The position numbers and the translations under genes are program-made. Below are positions 17,281 to 25,986 of a stretch of 64,000 bases of DNA, in pieces (position 1 is the first letter of the stretch; each line of letters begins with the position of its first letter). The DNA lies in contig CAJXPX010000006.1 of assembly GCA_913058335.1 (NCBI GenBank), forward strand, positions 124,001 through 188,000, in the 5' to 3' direction. The notes beneath the pieces were generated by a model, which saw only the letters and a program-made list of their open reading frames with translations, was not told the origin of the DNA and searched no databases. Source of the stretch: an uncultured Hyphomonadaceae bacterium. Its GTDB lineage: Bacteria; Pseudomonadota; Alphaproteobacteria; Caulobacterales; Maricaulaceae.

Positions 17281-17421
17281 GGGTCTGCCCGAAGCTGTTA
17301 GATCAGCCCTTTCGTAAAAGCGAAATCTGGGTAATTAAGCTATCTATTAATGAAACCGGCATGACGTCCGGTGAGACCCAAACTTCAAAAGAGAGCCCCT
17401 TCATACTGTGAAGGGGCTTTT
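17281..17421 (+). ncRNA. Candidate structured RNA with terminator
   Basis: No convincing gene lies in 17052-17428. Bases 17281-17286 (GGGTCT) are complementary to 17374-17379 (AGACCC). Between them are three smaller hairpins: GCTG/CAGC, TTTCG/CGAAA flanked by CCC/GGG, and ACCGG/CCGGT. Together they suggest a closed multibranch fold of about 99 nt. A strong terminator follows directly (17394-17421: arms AGCCCCTTCA and TGAAGGGGCT, then TTTTCTTTT). A perfect Shine-Dalgarno string AAAGGAGGTG lies at about 17248-17257, just upstream. I do not recognise it as 6S, SRP, tmRNA or RNase P RNA. The fold was drawn by eye. Confidence 0.4.
17394..17421 (+). terminator. Intrinsic terminator
   Basis: A 10-bp stem AGCCCCTTCA/TGAAGGGGCT with loop TACTG is followed by TTTTCTTTT on the plus strand. 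It ends just before the ZIP gene stop, so it can serve the RNA candidate on the plus strand and, less well, the ZIP gene on the minus strand. Confidence 0.8.
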
Positions 17422-17428
17422 CTTTTGA

Positions 17429-18151
17429 CTAGCCCACAAGGCCGTAACCAATTAGCCCAACTGTGAAACCGAGCAAACCGCCATAGGCGGGAAAAAGTCC
17501 GCAATCCTCATCATGGCTTTCCGGAATAATATCTTCAAACACTAGATAGAGAATCCCCCCCGCGCAAAAGGTTGTAATCATTCCGAGGGGGAGATCGTTG
17601 GCTTCATAGACGAAGAGCCCCATCATCGCTGCTACCATGCCGACAAGGGGAGCCAAAGCCATTAACGGAACAGCCAGCCGGCCTGTCTTTTTTCCGCCCA
17701 TTTGCATTTCGCGAAACGCGTTAAACCCTTCGGGTAAGTTTTGCGCCGCAATAATTACCGCCAGAAATACCGCCTGCCCGAATTCCAATGAAATAACCGC
17801 ACCGAGCACAATCGCTTCAGGGACAAAGTCCAGCATTAGGGCCAATAATTGACCCACTGGCGTGTTGCGTTTTTTAAGCCACCAAGAGAGCCCCATAAAT
17901 ACAAGTCCCCCAATTAGAAAAGTCCCGGCGGCCAACCAAAGTGGCTGGGACTTTACGCCGTGGGGCACTAGAACGAGTCCAATCGCTCCTATCAACGCGC
18001 CGCCGCCAAAAGCTATGATCCCGTGTCGGAGCGGCATTCCAATAAATTCAATCCGCTCTTTATTAAACCAGCCAATAATGGCGCCCAACGTCGCGGCTAA
18101 ACCGGAAAGGCCAGCGAGCAAAATTGCGCTGAGAATAAAATTTGTTTCCAT
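17429..18151 (-). CDS. ZIP-family divalent metal transporter
   Basis: This inner-membrane importer of zinc, iron or manganese has 240 aa and about eight helices. Metal-site motifs are visible in helix 4 (LMLDFVPEAIVLGAVISLE) and helix 5 (AAQNLPEGFNAF, where the usual first residue His is Gln). A His/Asp/Glu-rich stretch, EDIIPESHDEDCG, lies in a late loop. The metal cannot be named from sequence. It is divergent from a MarR-type regulator (starts 89 bp apart), which is a candidate controller. No Fur or Zur box was obvious by eye. Confidence 0.85.
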   Translation of the reverse strand: METNFILSAILLAGLSGLAATLGAIIGWFNKERIEFIGMPLRHGIIAFGGGALIGAIGLVLVPHGVKSQPLWLAAGTFLIGGLVFMGLSWWLKKRNTPVGQLLALMLDFVPEAIVLGAVISLEFGQAVFLAVIIAAQNLPEGFNAFREMQMGGKKTGRLAVPLMALAPLVGMVAAMMGLFVYEANDLPLGMITTFCAGGILYLVFEDIIPESHDEDCGLFPAYGGLLGFTVGLIGYGLVG

Positions 18152-18240
18152 TTTGACCCCTACTCTTGTGTAGCTTAATCTGTCGGGACGTTTCTGATGT
18201 TCAGACCTTACAGACTTTTCCGATCAAGGACATTCACAAT

Positions 18241-18681
18241 ATGGCTATTGCACGCACAGTTGATCGTCGTTTATTCTTTGTTTTGGATCGGGTTCATACG
18301 CGTTTGTCGCAACAGGCGGATGCCGTTTTGGCCAAAGGCTCGGCGCTTGGCCGCTCTCAAGCGTTGGTCCTCGTGTTTCTTGGATATAATGATAATTGTC
18401 GAATGAGTGATTTGGCCGAAGGGACAGGGCGGAATAACGCAGCCATTTCAGGGCTCGTCGAGCGAATGGAAGAGGCAGGGTTAGTTGAACGGCAACCCTC
18501 TTACGGCGACCGCCGGGTCAAAACAGTGGCTTTGACCGCGCAAGGCTGGGCCAAGCGTGAGGATGTGATGAATGATTTCCGGGATTTCAATACACAATTG
18601 ACCAAAGGGCTCAATGATTCTGAAATCGAGGCGGTTTTTAAGTTTTTACGCCTCGCTCCCACACAATTTAAGCAGACCTAA
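18241..18681 (+). CDS. MarR-family transcriptional regulator
   Basis: This 146-residue winged-helix regulator has its recognition helix in MSDLAEGTGRNNAAISGLVERMEEAG and its wing in RQPSYGDRRVKTVALTAQG. I chose ATG 18241, with AAGGA about 10 bases upstream, because an upstream extension from 18166 has no family counterpart. MarR proteins usually repress their own or a divergent gene and respond to a small ligand or oxidant. No Cys is near the N-terminus, so an OhrR-type switch is unlikely. The divergent ZIP gene is the obvious target candidate. Confidence 0.9.
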   Translation: MAIARTVDRRLFFVLDRVHTRLSQQADAVLAKGSALGRSQALVLVFLGYNDNCRMSDLAEGTGRNNAAISGLVERMEEAGLVERQPSYGDRRVKTVALTAQGWAKREDVMNDFRDFNTQLTKGLNDSEIEAVFKFLRLAPTQFKQT

Positions 18682-18841
18682 GTCACTTTAAGCCAATCTA
18701 ATTCAAAATAACCTAAATAACCCCTTACTCTCGCCGCAATCGGAGGCTTTATAGGTTAAATTAACAGTTGATGGGAACCGGGCGACTCGTTCAGTCGTTT
18801 CTTTCCTGAACAAACATTAATTTCGAAAGAGGATTCTTAAG

Positions 18842-19405
18842 GTGTCAATTTCATCTCACAGCTTGTTTGCAAAAATTGGAGTGGCGACTCTTTTTTCTGT
18901 GGGTATTGTGGCATTTGGTAGTTCGGTCTCAGGTGTCGCCAAGGCCCAGCTAAGTCCTACATCGGTAAATATGGATGCAACTGAAATTGAGTCCAGAGTT
19001 TATGCTCTCCCAAAAGAAACGCCCGAAGCTGTTTTAGCCGCCACAGCGATTCCCCCCGCCCGCAATCTTTCCACTCAGGAAAGCGATCGGAAACTAACGA
19101 ATAACTGTGTTGAAGGCGGATATGAAAAGGAAGAATGTCTCTGCGCAACACAGATTTTGAAATATGAGCTTCCTTTACGGGAATATGATGCAGCAGCGCT
19201 TATTTTTGCCTTAGAAGCAGACCCTGATTCAACAGATGAAAGCTTGAACCGGGAAGAGGCAAGAACCGAACTCTATAAAAAAGGGTTTTCTGAAACAGAG
19301 CTAGCAGATTTGGATCGTATGAACCGCTCGCTGATGGACGCGTCTGATTTTGCTCAGCGTTGTAATGAAGCGGAGGCCTATTTTTCGCCTCCTACTGATG
19401 AATAG
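18842..19405 (+). CDS. Secreted protein of unknown function
   Basis: This 187-residue frame probably starts at GTG 18842, which follows GAAAGAGGATTC at a normal distance. It begins with a signal peptide (hydrophobic residues about 9-28, likely cleaved near VAKA). The mature part is acidic and contains a Cys group, NNCVEGGYEKEECLCATQ, plus a last Cys in FAQRCNEAE, which could form two disulfides in the periplasm. I do not recognise a family with certainty. It stands alone between the MarR gene and the FrnE-like gene. Confidence 0.75.
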   Translation: MSISSHSLFAKIGVATLFSVGIVAFGSSVSGVAKAQLSPTSVNMDATEIESRVYALPKETPEAVLAATAIPPARNLSTQESDRKLTNNCVEGGYEKEECLCATQILKYELPLREYDAAALIFALEADPDSTDESLNREEARTELYKKGFSETELADLDRMNRSLMDASDFAQRCNEAEAYFSPPTDE

Positions 19406-19500
19406 CTGGACTTAATCCCTGATTTTCTGAAAGGTTTTCCGCGGTAGGTAAAAACGGTTAGCGGATAGACGTTCGCTCCCTGACAGGTTAAGCCCTGATT

Positions 19501-20184
19501 ATGGCTAAAAAGAAATCCAAAAAACCGATAAATCAAACTGTTCAAGTCGATATCGTGTCTGATGTTGTGTGCCCTTGGTGCTGGCTAGGCTATCGTCTAT
19601 TTGACAAAGCCCGGAAGCAATATAACCAACCGGTCCAGTTGAGCTGGCGGCCTTACATGCTTGACCCAACCGTACCGGCAGAAGGGATGGACTATAAGGC
19701 CTACATGAAAAATAAATTTGGAAGCGGTCCCAACGATAAGTTTTCCGCTATGCGGGACATGCTCATAGAAAAAGGCCCGGACGTCGGAATTGATTTCAAA
19801 TTCGGGAATATTTTCCGTCGGCCCAACACTCTCAACGCACACAGATTGATTAAATGGGCTCAGAACAATGAAGACACGGGCACCGAAGCCGCTGAAAAAT
19901 TATTCATGGCTTTTTTTACTGAAGGCGAAGATATTGGGGACATATCTGTTTTGACGCGCGTCGCCGAAGAAGTGGGACTGGATGCCGATTTGACCAAGTC
20001 CTTATTAGAAGGCGACCAAGATGCAAAAGCTGTACAGGAAGAGATTATGTTCTTTCGCGGACTTGGTATTTCTGGTGTTCCCACATTCATCTATAATGGC
20101 CAATTTGCCATACAAGGGGCACAAGACCCTCAAAATCATCTCGACGCCATGAAAAAAGCCGCCGAGATAGAAGTAGAAGAATAA
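19501..20184 (+). CDS. FrnE-like DsbA-family oxidoreductase
   Basis: This thioredoxin-fold protein of the DsbA/FrnE branch has 227 aa. The active-site motif is CPWC (Cys 24 and 27) within DVVCPWCWLGYRL, followed by the FrnE-type segments PYMLDPTVP and NTLNAHRLIKWA, and the cis-Pro loop GISGVPTFIYNGQFAIQGAQ. There is no signal peptide; the N-terminus is basic (MAKKKSKKP), so it acts in the cytoplasm. FrnE relatives are linked to oxidative-stress defence. The next gene, a MAPEG protein, starts 9 bp after its stop, so the two are likely cotranscribed. Confidence 0.9.
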   Translation: MAKKKSKKPINQTVQVDIVSDVVCPWCWLGYRLFDKARKQYNQPVQLSWRPYMLDPTVPAEGMDYKAYMKNKFGSGPNDKFSAMRDMLIEKGPDVGIDFKFGNIFRRPNTLNAHRLIKWAQNNEDTGTEAAEKLFMAFFTEGEDIGDISVLTRVAEEVGLDADLTKSLLEGDQDAKAVQEEIMFFRGLGISGVPTFIYNGQFAIQGAQDPQNHLDAMKKAAEIEVEE

Positions 20185-20193
20185 GGTGGCTTT

Positions 20194-20598
20194 ATGACAC
20201 TTTTTGAAATCGTAGCGTTATACGTGGCGCTTCATCTAATTGTTGCTTCTTTCTTGGTGTATCGTGTCGGACAAATACGCCTCAAAGAAAAGGTCAGTCT
20301 TGGAGACGGCGGAAATGCTCAACTAAATGCCCGAATAAGAGCCCATGGGAATTATATAGAGAACACACCATTAGCTCTTATCGGATTGGTGGCTCTTGCA
20401 ATGTTAAGCGCGCCGGCACTTTTACTTCATCTGTTCGGCATGGCCTTTTTAATTGGGCGACTTGTCCATGCCCACGGAATGGCACAGGATGGAGCCAATG
20501 GCCGAGGAAGAGGGATTGGCGCAATTTTGACGTTACTCACCTATGTTGGGACAGCCTTATCCCTTCTTTATTTTATTTTCACGTCTGATTACATTTGA
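20194..20598 (+). CDS. MAPEG-family membrane protein
   Basis: This is a four-helix membrane protein of 134 aa in the family that includes microsomal glutathione transferases. The family features are a polar segment after helix 1 (LNARIRAHGNYIENTPLALI, containing the conserved R-A-H-x-N-x-x-E motif) and a second conserved helix, GRLVHAHGMA. Bacterial members often act with glutathione in detoxification. It follows the thioredoxin-fold gene by 9 bp, and gshA in the same window supplies glutathione synthesis; a common role is inference. Confidence 0.88.
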   Translation: MTLFEIVALYVALHLIVASFLVYRVGQIRLKEKVSLGDGGNAQLNARIRAHGNYIENTPLALIGLVALAMLSAPALLLHLFGMAFLIGRLVHAHGMAQDGANGRGRGIGAILTLLTYVGTALSLLYFIFTSDYI

Positions 20599-20673
20599 GG
20601 CAGATAGGCGCCGCACTGACATCCCTTGTACTTATCACGTGTCACTCCAGAAAAGACCTGATAACAGACCCTG

Positions 20674-22059
20674 ATGAAAACCCAGTCGCCTGAAACTGTT
20701 TCCGAAGCTCCCATTAGCGTGGAAGGCCTTTCCCCCACGCTCGACGCCCTTTTGTCTTACGCCAAATCGGCCGGGGCGGAACAATGCGACGCTGTCGCCA
20801 CACATGGACGTTCAATTTCTGTCGCCGTGCGCGAAAGAGAACTGGAAGACGTTGACAGTAGTGAAGGCCGAGACGTGGGCCTGCGTGTTATTGTGGATGG
20901 ACGCCAAGCCTGTGTTTCCAGTTCCGATATGTCGGATATTTCGCTTAAAATGCTCGCGGAACGTGCTGTCGCTATGGCGAAACTCGCGCCGCGTGACCCT
21001 TATTGCGGGCTCGCCGAGAAAGGTTTGCTTTCTGATCCAAACACTCTTCCCGATCTGGAATTATTTGACCCCATATTGCGTACACCTGAAATTCTGAAGT
21101 CCCGCGCTTTGGAAGTCGAAGACGCGGCCCTTGCTGTCCAAGGCGTCACACAAGCTGAAGGCGCGAGCGCGAGCTGGGCAAGTTCGGCTATTTATTTCGC
21201 GACTTCTGAAGGTTTTGGATCTGGCTGGCAATCTTCCCGCCACGGTCTCTCCGTCAGCGCCATTGCCGGAAAAAACGGCTCAATGGAGCGGGATTTCGAT
21301 TATGACGGAACGCGCTGGCTCGAAGACCTCCGTTCCCCCGCAGAAATTGGCAAAGGCGCAGGCGAGCGGGTGATTGCCCGACTTGGAAGCCGCAAAATTA
21401 AATCCGTTCAATTGCCGGTAATTTTTGAGGAACGGTTAGCAGGCTCGCTGATATCCGCCTTTCTTAGCGCGATTAACGGCAATGCCATTGCCAGGGGCGT
21501 TTCCTTTCTGAAAGGTCAGATGGGCGAAAAAATCTTTGGTGATGGGATTCAGATAATTGATGACCCTCTCATAATTCGGGGTCAAGGTTCCCGGCCTTGG
21601 GACGGAGAAGGTCTCTCGGTTCAAAAACGCGCCCTGATCGAAAACGGAATTTTGCAAACCTGGCTACTAAATCTTTCAGCCGCGCAGCAATTAGGGTTGG
21701 AAACTACCGCCCACGCCACGCGCGGCATTGGATCTCCTCCCGGCATTAGTGCGACAAATAGCTATCTTGTGCCCGGTACGAAAACACCCGAAGATTTGAT
21801 GCAAGATATGGGAGAAGGTCTTTTGGTCACAGAAATGTTCGGCCCCTCACTTAATTCCAATACGGGCGATTATTCTGTCGGTGTCGCGGGTATCAAAATT
21901 GAAAATGGCCAACGGGCTTACCCGGTCTCTGAAATTACTATTGCGGGTAATTTGAACGACGTTTTTCGGACAATGGTACCAGCCAATGATATTAAATTTG
22001 ACGGTGCGACTAATGCGCCGAGCCTGTTGGTAGAAGGTCTAACGGTTGCCGGCGCCTGA
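20674..22059 (+). CDS. pmbA: TldE/PmbA, partner subunit of the TldD protease
   Basis: This 461-residue protein is the noncatalytic half of the TldD/TldE metalloprotease, which matures or degrades small peptides. It shares the TldD fold but lacks the HExxxH zinc site, as expected. Family segments include GRDVGLRVIVDGRQA and STSPPG-like surroundings (ATRGIGSPPGISATNSYL), and the C-terminal NSNTGDYSVGVAG. Its 3' end overlaps the next gene by 14 bp, so pmbA and the inositol-monophosphatase fusion are an operon. The catalytic partner tldD lies at 5055. Confidence 0.93.
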   Translation: MKTQSPETVSEAPISVEGLSPTLDALLSYAKSAGAEQCDAVATHGRSISVAVRERELEDVDSSEGRDVGLRVIVDGRQACVSSSDMSDISLKMLAERAVAMAKLAPRDPYCGLAEKGLLSDPNTLPDLELFDPILRTPEILKSRALEVEDAALAVQGVTQAEGASASWASSAIYFATSEGFGSGWQSSRHGLSVSAIAGKNGSMERDFDYDGTRWLEDLRSPAEIGKGAGERVIARLGSRKIKSVQLPVIFEERLAGSLISAFLSAINGNAIARGVSFLKGQMGEKIFGDGIQIIDDPLIIRGQGSRPWDGEGLSVQKRALIENGILQTWLLNLSAAQQLGLETTAHATRGIGSPPGISATNSYLVPGTKTPEDLMQDMGEGLLVTEMFGPSLNSNTGDYSVGVAGIKIENGQRAYPVSEITIAGNLNDVFRTMVPANDIKFDGATNAPSLLVEGLTVAGA

Positions 22060-23149
22060 AAATATATGCTTCTCGCTAAACGAAGAACGTGCCCTTTTAG
22101 AGCGCGTAGTTTGCAAAGCAGGTCAAATTGCCAAAAACGCCTTCGAAGCTAATAAAGCGGTTGTCTGGGACAAAGTGCAGGGGCATCCGGTCACAGATGC
22201 AGACATTGCCGTAAATGATTATCTCGAGAAACATTTAGCCAACGCCCGGCCTGATTATGGTTGGCTCTCCGAAGAAACAAAAGATGATTTGTCCCGCCAT
22301 ACTTGTCAGCGGACTTTTGTCGTCGATCCGATTGACGGCACCCGCGCCTTTATTGAACGCACACCAAATTTCGCAGTCTCTGTGGCAATTGTCGAAAATG
22401 GTCACCCCATTGTCGGTGTAGTGTTCAATCCTTTGAAAGACGAATTTTATTCTGCGCAGAAGGACGGGGGCGTTACATTAAACGGAAAGCCTATTCAGTG
22501 CTCTAAACGTGAAAAACTCGAAGGCGCGGAAATGGTCGGCTATCCAAGAAAATTCCGGCGGCTTGGGTTTCCGGCAATGCGCGTCAGGATATCTAATTCC
22601 ATGGCATACCGTATGGTTATGGTTGCCAGCGGCCAAGCCGACTGTACAGTTGCTTTCACGCCAAAATCTGATTGGGATATTGCAGCGGCCACTTTAATTG
22701 CCTCTGAAGCCGGAGCTATCACCACCAATCTTCGGGGCGAGCGTCCAAGATTTGATAAGGACAGCACTTCCGGGTTTGGAATCATTTGTGCTGGCCCCAA
22801 ACTCCACGCTTTGTTAGTAGATCGGGTGAAACCTTTGCTTGCGAAATTTGATACAAGCGAAGATAAGCAGCGCGACTTCAAAGAAATGGGAACGAAAATG
22901 TCTGATCGTGAAATGAAATCCATTCAACTTTTGCATATCGTCATGGGCGGTGAATTGGTTGACCCAATGCGCACTGAATTCAAAGATTTGAAAAAGGTGG
23001 ATTTCGTCGGCGCTTTTGCAAGTTTCGAGGACGCTCAGAAAGCCTGGAGAGCCGCAGCCCAAAGAACTGTTGACAGCGCACACACACGTTATTTCATTCT
23101 CCACGCCCATGACCTGCTCGACCCGGACGGAGATGGAATCATTGGGTAA
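22046..23149 (+). CDS. Inositol monophosphatase-family protein fused to a DUF4170 domain
   Basis: This 367-residue protein has two parts. Residues about 10-265 are an IMPase/CysQ-like Mg-dependent phosphatase: EE at 76-77, DPIDGT at 94-99 and SDWDIAA near 208-214 are the metal ligands. Residues about 292-360 (QLLHIVMGGELVDP to YFILHAHDLLDPDG) match DUF4170, which in many alphaproteobacteria is a separate small gene next to such a phosphatase. The start is probably TTG 22046 after AGAAGG, overlapping pmbA by 14 bp, since no ATG exists before the core. The substrate is uncertain; sugar phosphate or PAP are possible. Confidence 0.88.
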   Translation: MPAPENICFSLNEERALLERVVCKAGQIAKNAFEANKAVVWDKVQGHPVTDADIAVNDYLEKHLANARPDYGWLSEETKDDLSRHTCQRTFVVDPIDGTRAFIERTPNFAVSVAIVENGHPIVGVVFNPLKDEFYSAQKDGGVTLNGKPIQCSKREKLEGAEMVGYPRKFRRLGFPAMRVRISNSMAYRMVMVASGQADCTVAFTPKSDWDIAAATLIASEAGAITTNLRGERPRFDKDSTSGFGIICAGPKLHALLVDRVKPLLAKFDTSEDKQRDFKEMGTKMSDREMKSIQLLHIVMGGELVDPMRTEFKDLKKVDFVGAFASFEDAQKAWRAAAQRTVDSAHTRYFILHAHDLLDPDGDGIIG

Positions 23150-23164
23150 GCGCATTTTCGCTAC

Positions 23165-24943
23165 ATGACCTCCGCGCCCGAACAGGTAACGGATAGGCAA
23201 CGCCTATCTCGTTTCTGGCGAGACTATATCTGGCCGCAAAGGGGAAAGCTTTTTGCGGCTATTTTTTTTATGGCACTTTTGGCCGCCGCAACAGCAGCCT
23301 ATACTTGGGTCATCAGTCTTATTATCGATCAAGCTGGTCAGATGGACGAAAGCCCGGATGCCTATGAGGCGGCCAAACGATACGCCCTTATTATTTTACC
23401 TGTTCTTATTCTGGTGCCCTTTGTTTCAGGTCTCGCCAACTACCTCCAACGTATTCTGACCAACGCTATCGCGCTCAACGCGGTTGGCAAAATGCAGAAG
23501 CAGATGTTCACCAGCGCGCATAACGCCGACTACGCCGCCTTTTCCCGCGAACCGACCGGAAACTTGATTTCAAAATTCACTAACGATGTAACCATTGTCT
23601 CAAACGCCACTATTCGCGGTTTGGGCAATGTCATAAAAGATGTATTGACCGTTGTTTTTACCATTGGCGCCATGCTCTGGCATAATTGGCAGCTCTCTCT
23701 AGTAATGACAGTGTTTCTCTTGGCCTTCTGGCCCATTATAGCGATTTCAAAAAAAATGCGGGGGAATGCCCGTGACGTTCAGGAACATGTCGGTTTGATT
23801 ACTTCAGAGCTGAAAGAAAGTTTTGGCGGGGCCCGTATGGTTAAAGCTTACGGACTAGAAGAATCAGAGGCGCAGCGACTCGGTCGATCTTTTGATGAAC
23901 GGATAAGATTGTTTCTTCGTCTTGTCACCCAACAGGCCCGCGTCGATCCTATTCTTGAAGTCTTGGGCGGAATGGCCATTGCGGGAGTGGTTGTTTTTGG
24001 CATGTATCAAGTCAATGCCGGCCTTGCCACGGCCGGCTCTATTGGCGCGGTTCTGACAGGTCTAGTTATTCTCTCCCCCCGCCTGCGAGCCCTAGGAACG
24101 CTCAATAATGTCCTTCAAGAAGGCCTGTCTTCTGTCTCGCGTATTTACGGCGTAATTGATATTCGACCTACAATTATCGAAGTCTCCAACGCCAAAATCT
24201 TAGAAAAATCTGAGGGCCACATAAAACTGAATGCCGTGACATTTGCCTATGAAGACGGCACTCAAGCCCTACGAGATGTTACGGTCGAAGCCAGGCCCGG
24301 ACAAACGGTGGCCTTAGTTGGCGCCTCCGGCGGCGGCAAATCCACGATTATCAACCTTATTCCCCGTCTTTACGAAGCGAGCGAAGGATCCGTTGAAATA
24401 GACGGCCAGGATATTCGAAATATTACCCTCGCCTCTTTGCGCCGCAATATGGCGCTGGTTAGCCAGAATGTGACCCTGTTTGACGATACGGTCGCGGCCA
24501 ATATTGGCTTGGGGGATCAAAATGCAGATCTTGAGGCCATCATAAACGCCGCTAAACACGCCGATGCGCATGATTTCATTTCTGTTCTTCCCAACGGATA
24601 TGACACCCGGCTGGGCGAGGATGGCTTGAGTCTGTCTGGAGGCCAAAGGCAGCGCCTCTCTATTGCGCGCGCGATATTACGTGACGCGCCAATTTTGTTG
24701 CTGGACGAAGCCACTTCTGCGCTCGACGCAGAGTCGGAAGCCAAGGTTCAAGCCGCGTTGGAGCGGTTGGAAGCCGGGCGAACCACGGTGGTCATCGCAC
24801 ATCGTCTCTCGACCGTCCAGAAAGCTGATCTCATCTATGTTCTAGAAAATGGACACATTGTGGAAAGCGGGACACACGAGTCTCTGAGCATAAAAAAAGA
24901 CGGGACTTATGCCCGCCTTCTCGCCTTACAATTAAGGGCCTAA
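23165..24943 (+). CDS. MsbA-like ABC exporter, fused permease and ATPase
   Basis: This 592-residue half-transporter has six membrane helices (residues about 30-320) and a C-terminal ATPase. The ATPase has Walker A GASGGGKST near residue 384, Q-loop LVSQNVTLFDD, signature LSGGQRQRLSIARA, Walker B ILLLDEATSALD and the H-loop VIAHRLS. It resembles MsbA-type lipid A or lipid exporters. It begins 15 bp after the phosphatase fusion, continuing the pmbA operon. The substrate cannot be fixed from sequence alone. Its end is 2 bp from the convergent NDUFA9-like gene. Confidence 0.92.
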   Translation: MTSAPEQVTDRQRLSRFWRDYIWPQRGKLFAAIFFMALLAAATAAYTWVISLIIDQAGQMDESPDAYEAAKRYALIILPVLILVPFVSGLANYLQRILTNAIALNAVGKMQKQMFTSAHNADYAAFSREPTGNLISKFTNDVTIVSNATIRGLGNVIKDVLTVVFTIGAMLWHNWQLSLVMTVFLLAFWPIIAISKKMRGNARDVQEHVGLITSELKESFGGARMVKAYGLEESEAQRLGRSFDERIRLFLRLVTQQARVDPILEVLGGMAIAGVVVFGMYQVNAGLATAGSIGAVLTGLVILSPRLRALGTLNNVLQEGLSSVSRIYGVIDIRPTIIEVSNAKILEKSEGHIKLNAVTFAYEDGTQALRDVTVEARPGQTVALVGASGGGKSTIINLIPRLYEASEGSVEIDGQDIRNITLASLRRNMALVSQNVTLFDDTVAANIGLGDQNADLEAIINAAKHADAHDFISVLPNGYDTRLGEDGLSLSGGQRQRLSIARAILRDAPILLLDEATSALDAESEAKVQAALERLEAGRTTVVIAHRLSTVQKADLIYVLENGHIVESGTHESLSIKKDGTYARLLALQLRA

Positions 24944-24945
24944 AA

Positions 24946-25926
24946 TTACGCTTCTTCCGGCCAGCTATCCTTACCCGGTTGATGAAATTCGCCATATTTA
25001 CGGTATTTCATCAAATAGGACGGAATAATCGCTTCAACTGTTTCCGGCGTAATACCGAGCGCGTCAAAACCCTGCGCTCCCTCAGATAAAACATTGTCAT
25101 TTTTCAGATTTTTGACTTGGTCACGCGTCAAGAACGGCTCCATGAAGGGCAAAGCTCCGACCATTTCGCCGCCAAAGCCCATCATATTGGCCGCAAACCA
25201 TGGCACTGGTACTAGGAAGCGCTTTTTTGCAATCACGTCGAGCATCAGTTCCAGTAGCTCTTTGAAAGTATAAACCCTCGGCCCGCCCAGCTCATAAGTC
25301 TGCATATTTGCACCGGCTTCAACCCGGCGGGCAATGGCATCCGCCACATCCGCCACATAAGCAGGCTGGAATTGAGTTTGCCCACCGCCAATCAGGGGCA
25401 ATACCGGAGAGAGTTGCGCCATTGAAGCAAAACGGTTGAAAAATTCGTCTTCATTACCGAATAAAATAGACGGACGCAAAATATCCGCAGTTGGCACATG
25501 CTCGCGCACTATGTCTTCACCTTCACCCTTTGTGCGGGCATAGTCGCTCTTGCTATCTTTATCTGCGCCAATTGCAGAGACATGAACAAAGTTCGTAATA
25601 CCCTCTGCGGCGACCGCCTTGGCCAAAGTTTCAGCGCCGCGAACATGCAATGATTCAAAGCTTTGTTGTCCGGCTTCGTAAAGTATAGCGACTAAGTTTA
25701 TAACTGCATCGGAACCTTCGACCGCGCGCTGAACGGATTTTTCATAACGCAAATTCGCCTGCATGAGCTGCACTTGGCCGACATTCCCGATAACTCTCAG
25801 ATCCATTCCGATATGCGGGCGGCGCATTGGCACACGGACGCGGTAGCCCTTGGCTACTAGAGCGCGCACAACATGTTTACCAAGAAAGCCTGAGCCGCCG
25901 AAAACTGTAACCAAACCGTTTTTCAT
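24946..25926 (-). CDS. NDUFA9-like NAD(P)-binding atypical SDR
   Basis: This 326-residue Rossmann protein begins with the dinucleotide motif VFGGSGFLGKHVV (residues 8-20) and contains the extended-SDR-like segments AVINLVAILYE, FVHVSAIGAD and SDYARTKGEGE (the usual YxxxK is seen as YARTK). It belongs to the complex I NDUFA9 subfamily, which occurs in alphaproteobacteria as a complex I-associated or ubiquinone-related protein. Its exact role in bacteria is not settled. It is followed 60 bp upstream by the LMW-PTP gene on the same strand. Confidence 0.9.
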   Translation of the reverse strand: MKNGLVTVFGGSGFLGKHVVRALVAKGYRVRVPMRRPHIGMDLRVIGNVGQVQLMQANLRYEKSVQRAVEGSDAVINLVAILYEAGQQSFESLHVRGAETLAKAVAAEGITNFVHVSAIGADKDSKSDYARTKGEGEDIVREHVPTADILRPSILFGNEDEFFNRFASMAQLSPVLPLIGGGQTQFQPAYVADVADAIARRVEAGANMQTYELGGPRVYTFKELLELMLDVIAKKRFLVPVPWFAANMMGFGGEMVGALPFMEPFLTRDQVKNLKNDNVLSEGAQGFDALGITPETVEAIIPSYLMKYRKYGEFHQPGKDSWPEEA

Positions 25927-25986
25927 GTCTCACCTGAACATCACTATTAAATTCGCCGGATGATTAGTCCCTATCGCGGGCTATGT

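Noticed and set aside
17246-17317. Plus-strand frame starting MKGGVICLSVLRG in the gap before the ZIP gene
   Set aside because: It contains its own SD-like string, has no ribosome-binding site before the ATG, and the region fits a structured RNA better.
17281-17379. Known RNA classes (6S, SRP, tmRNA, RNase P) for this region
   Set aside because: The conserved core words of these RNAs were not found.
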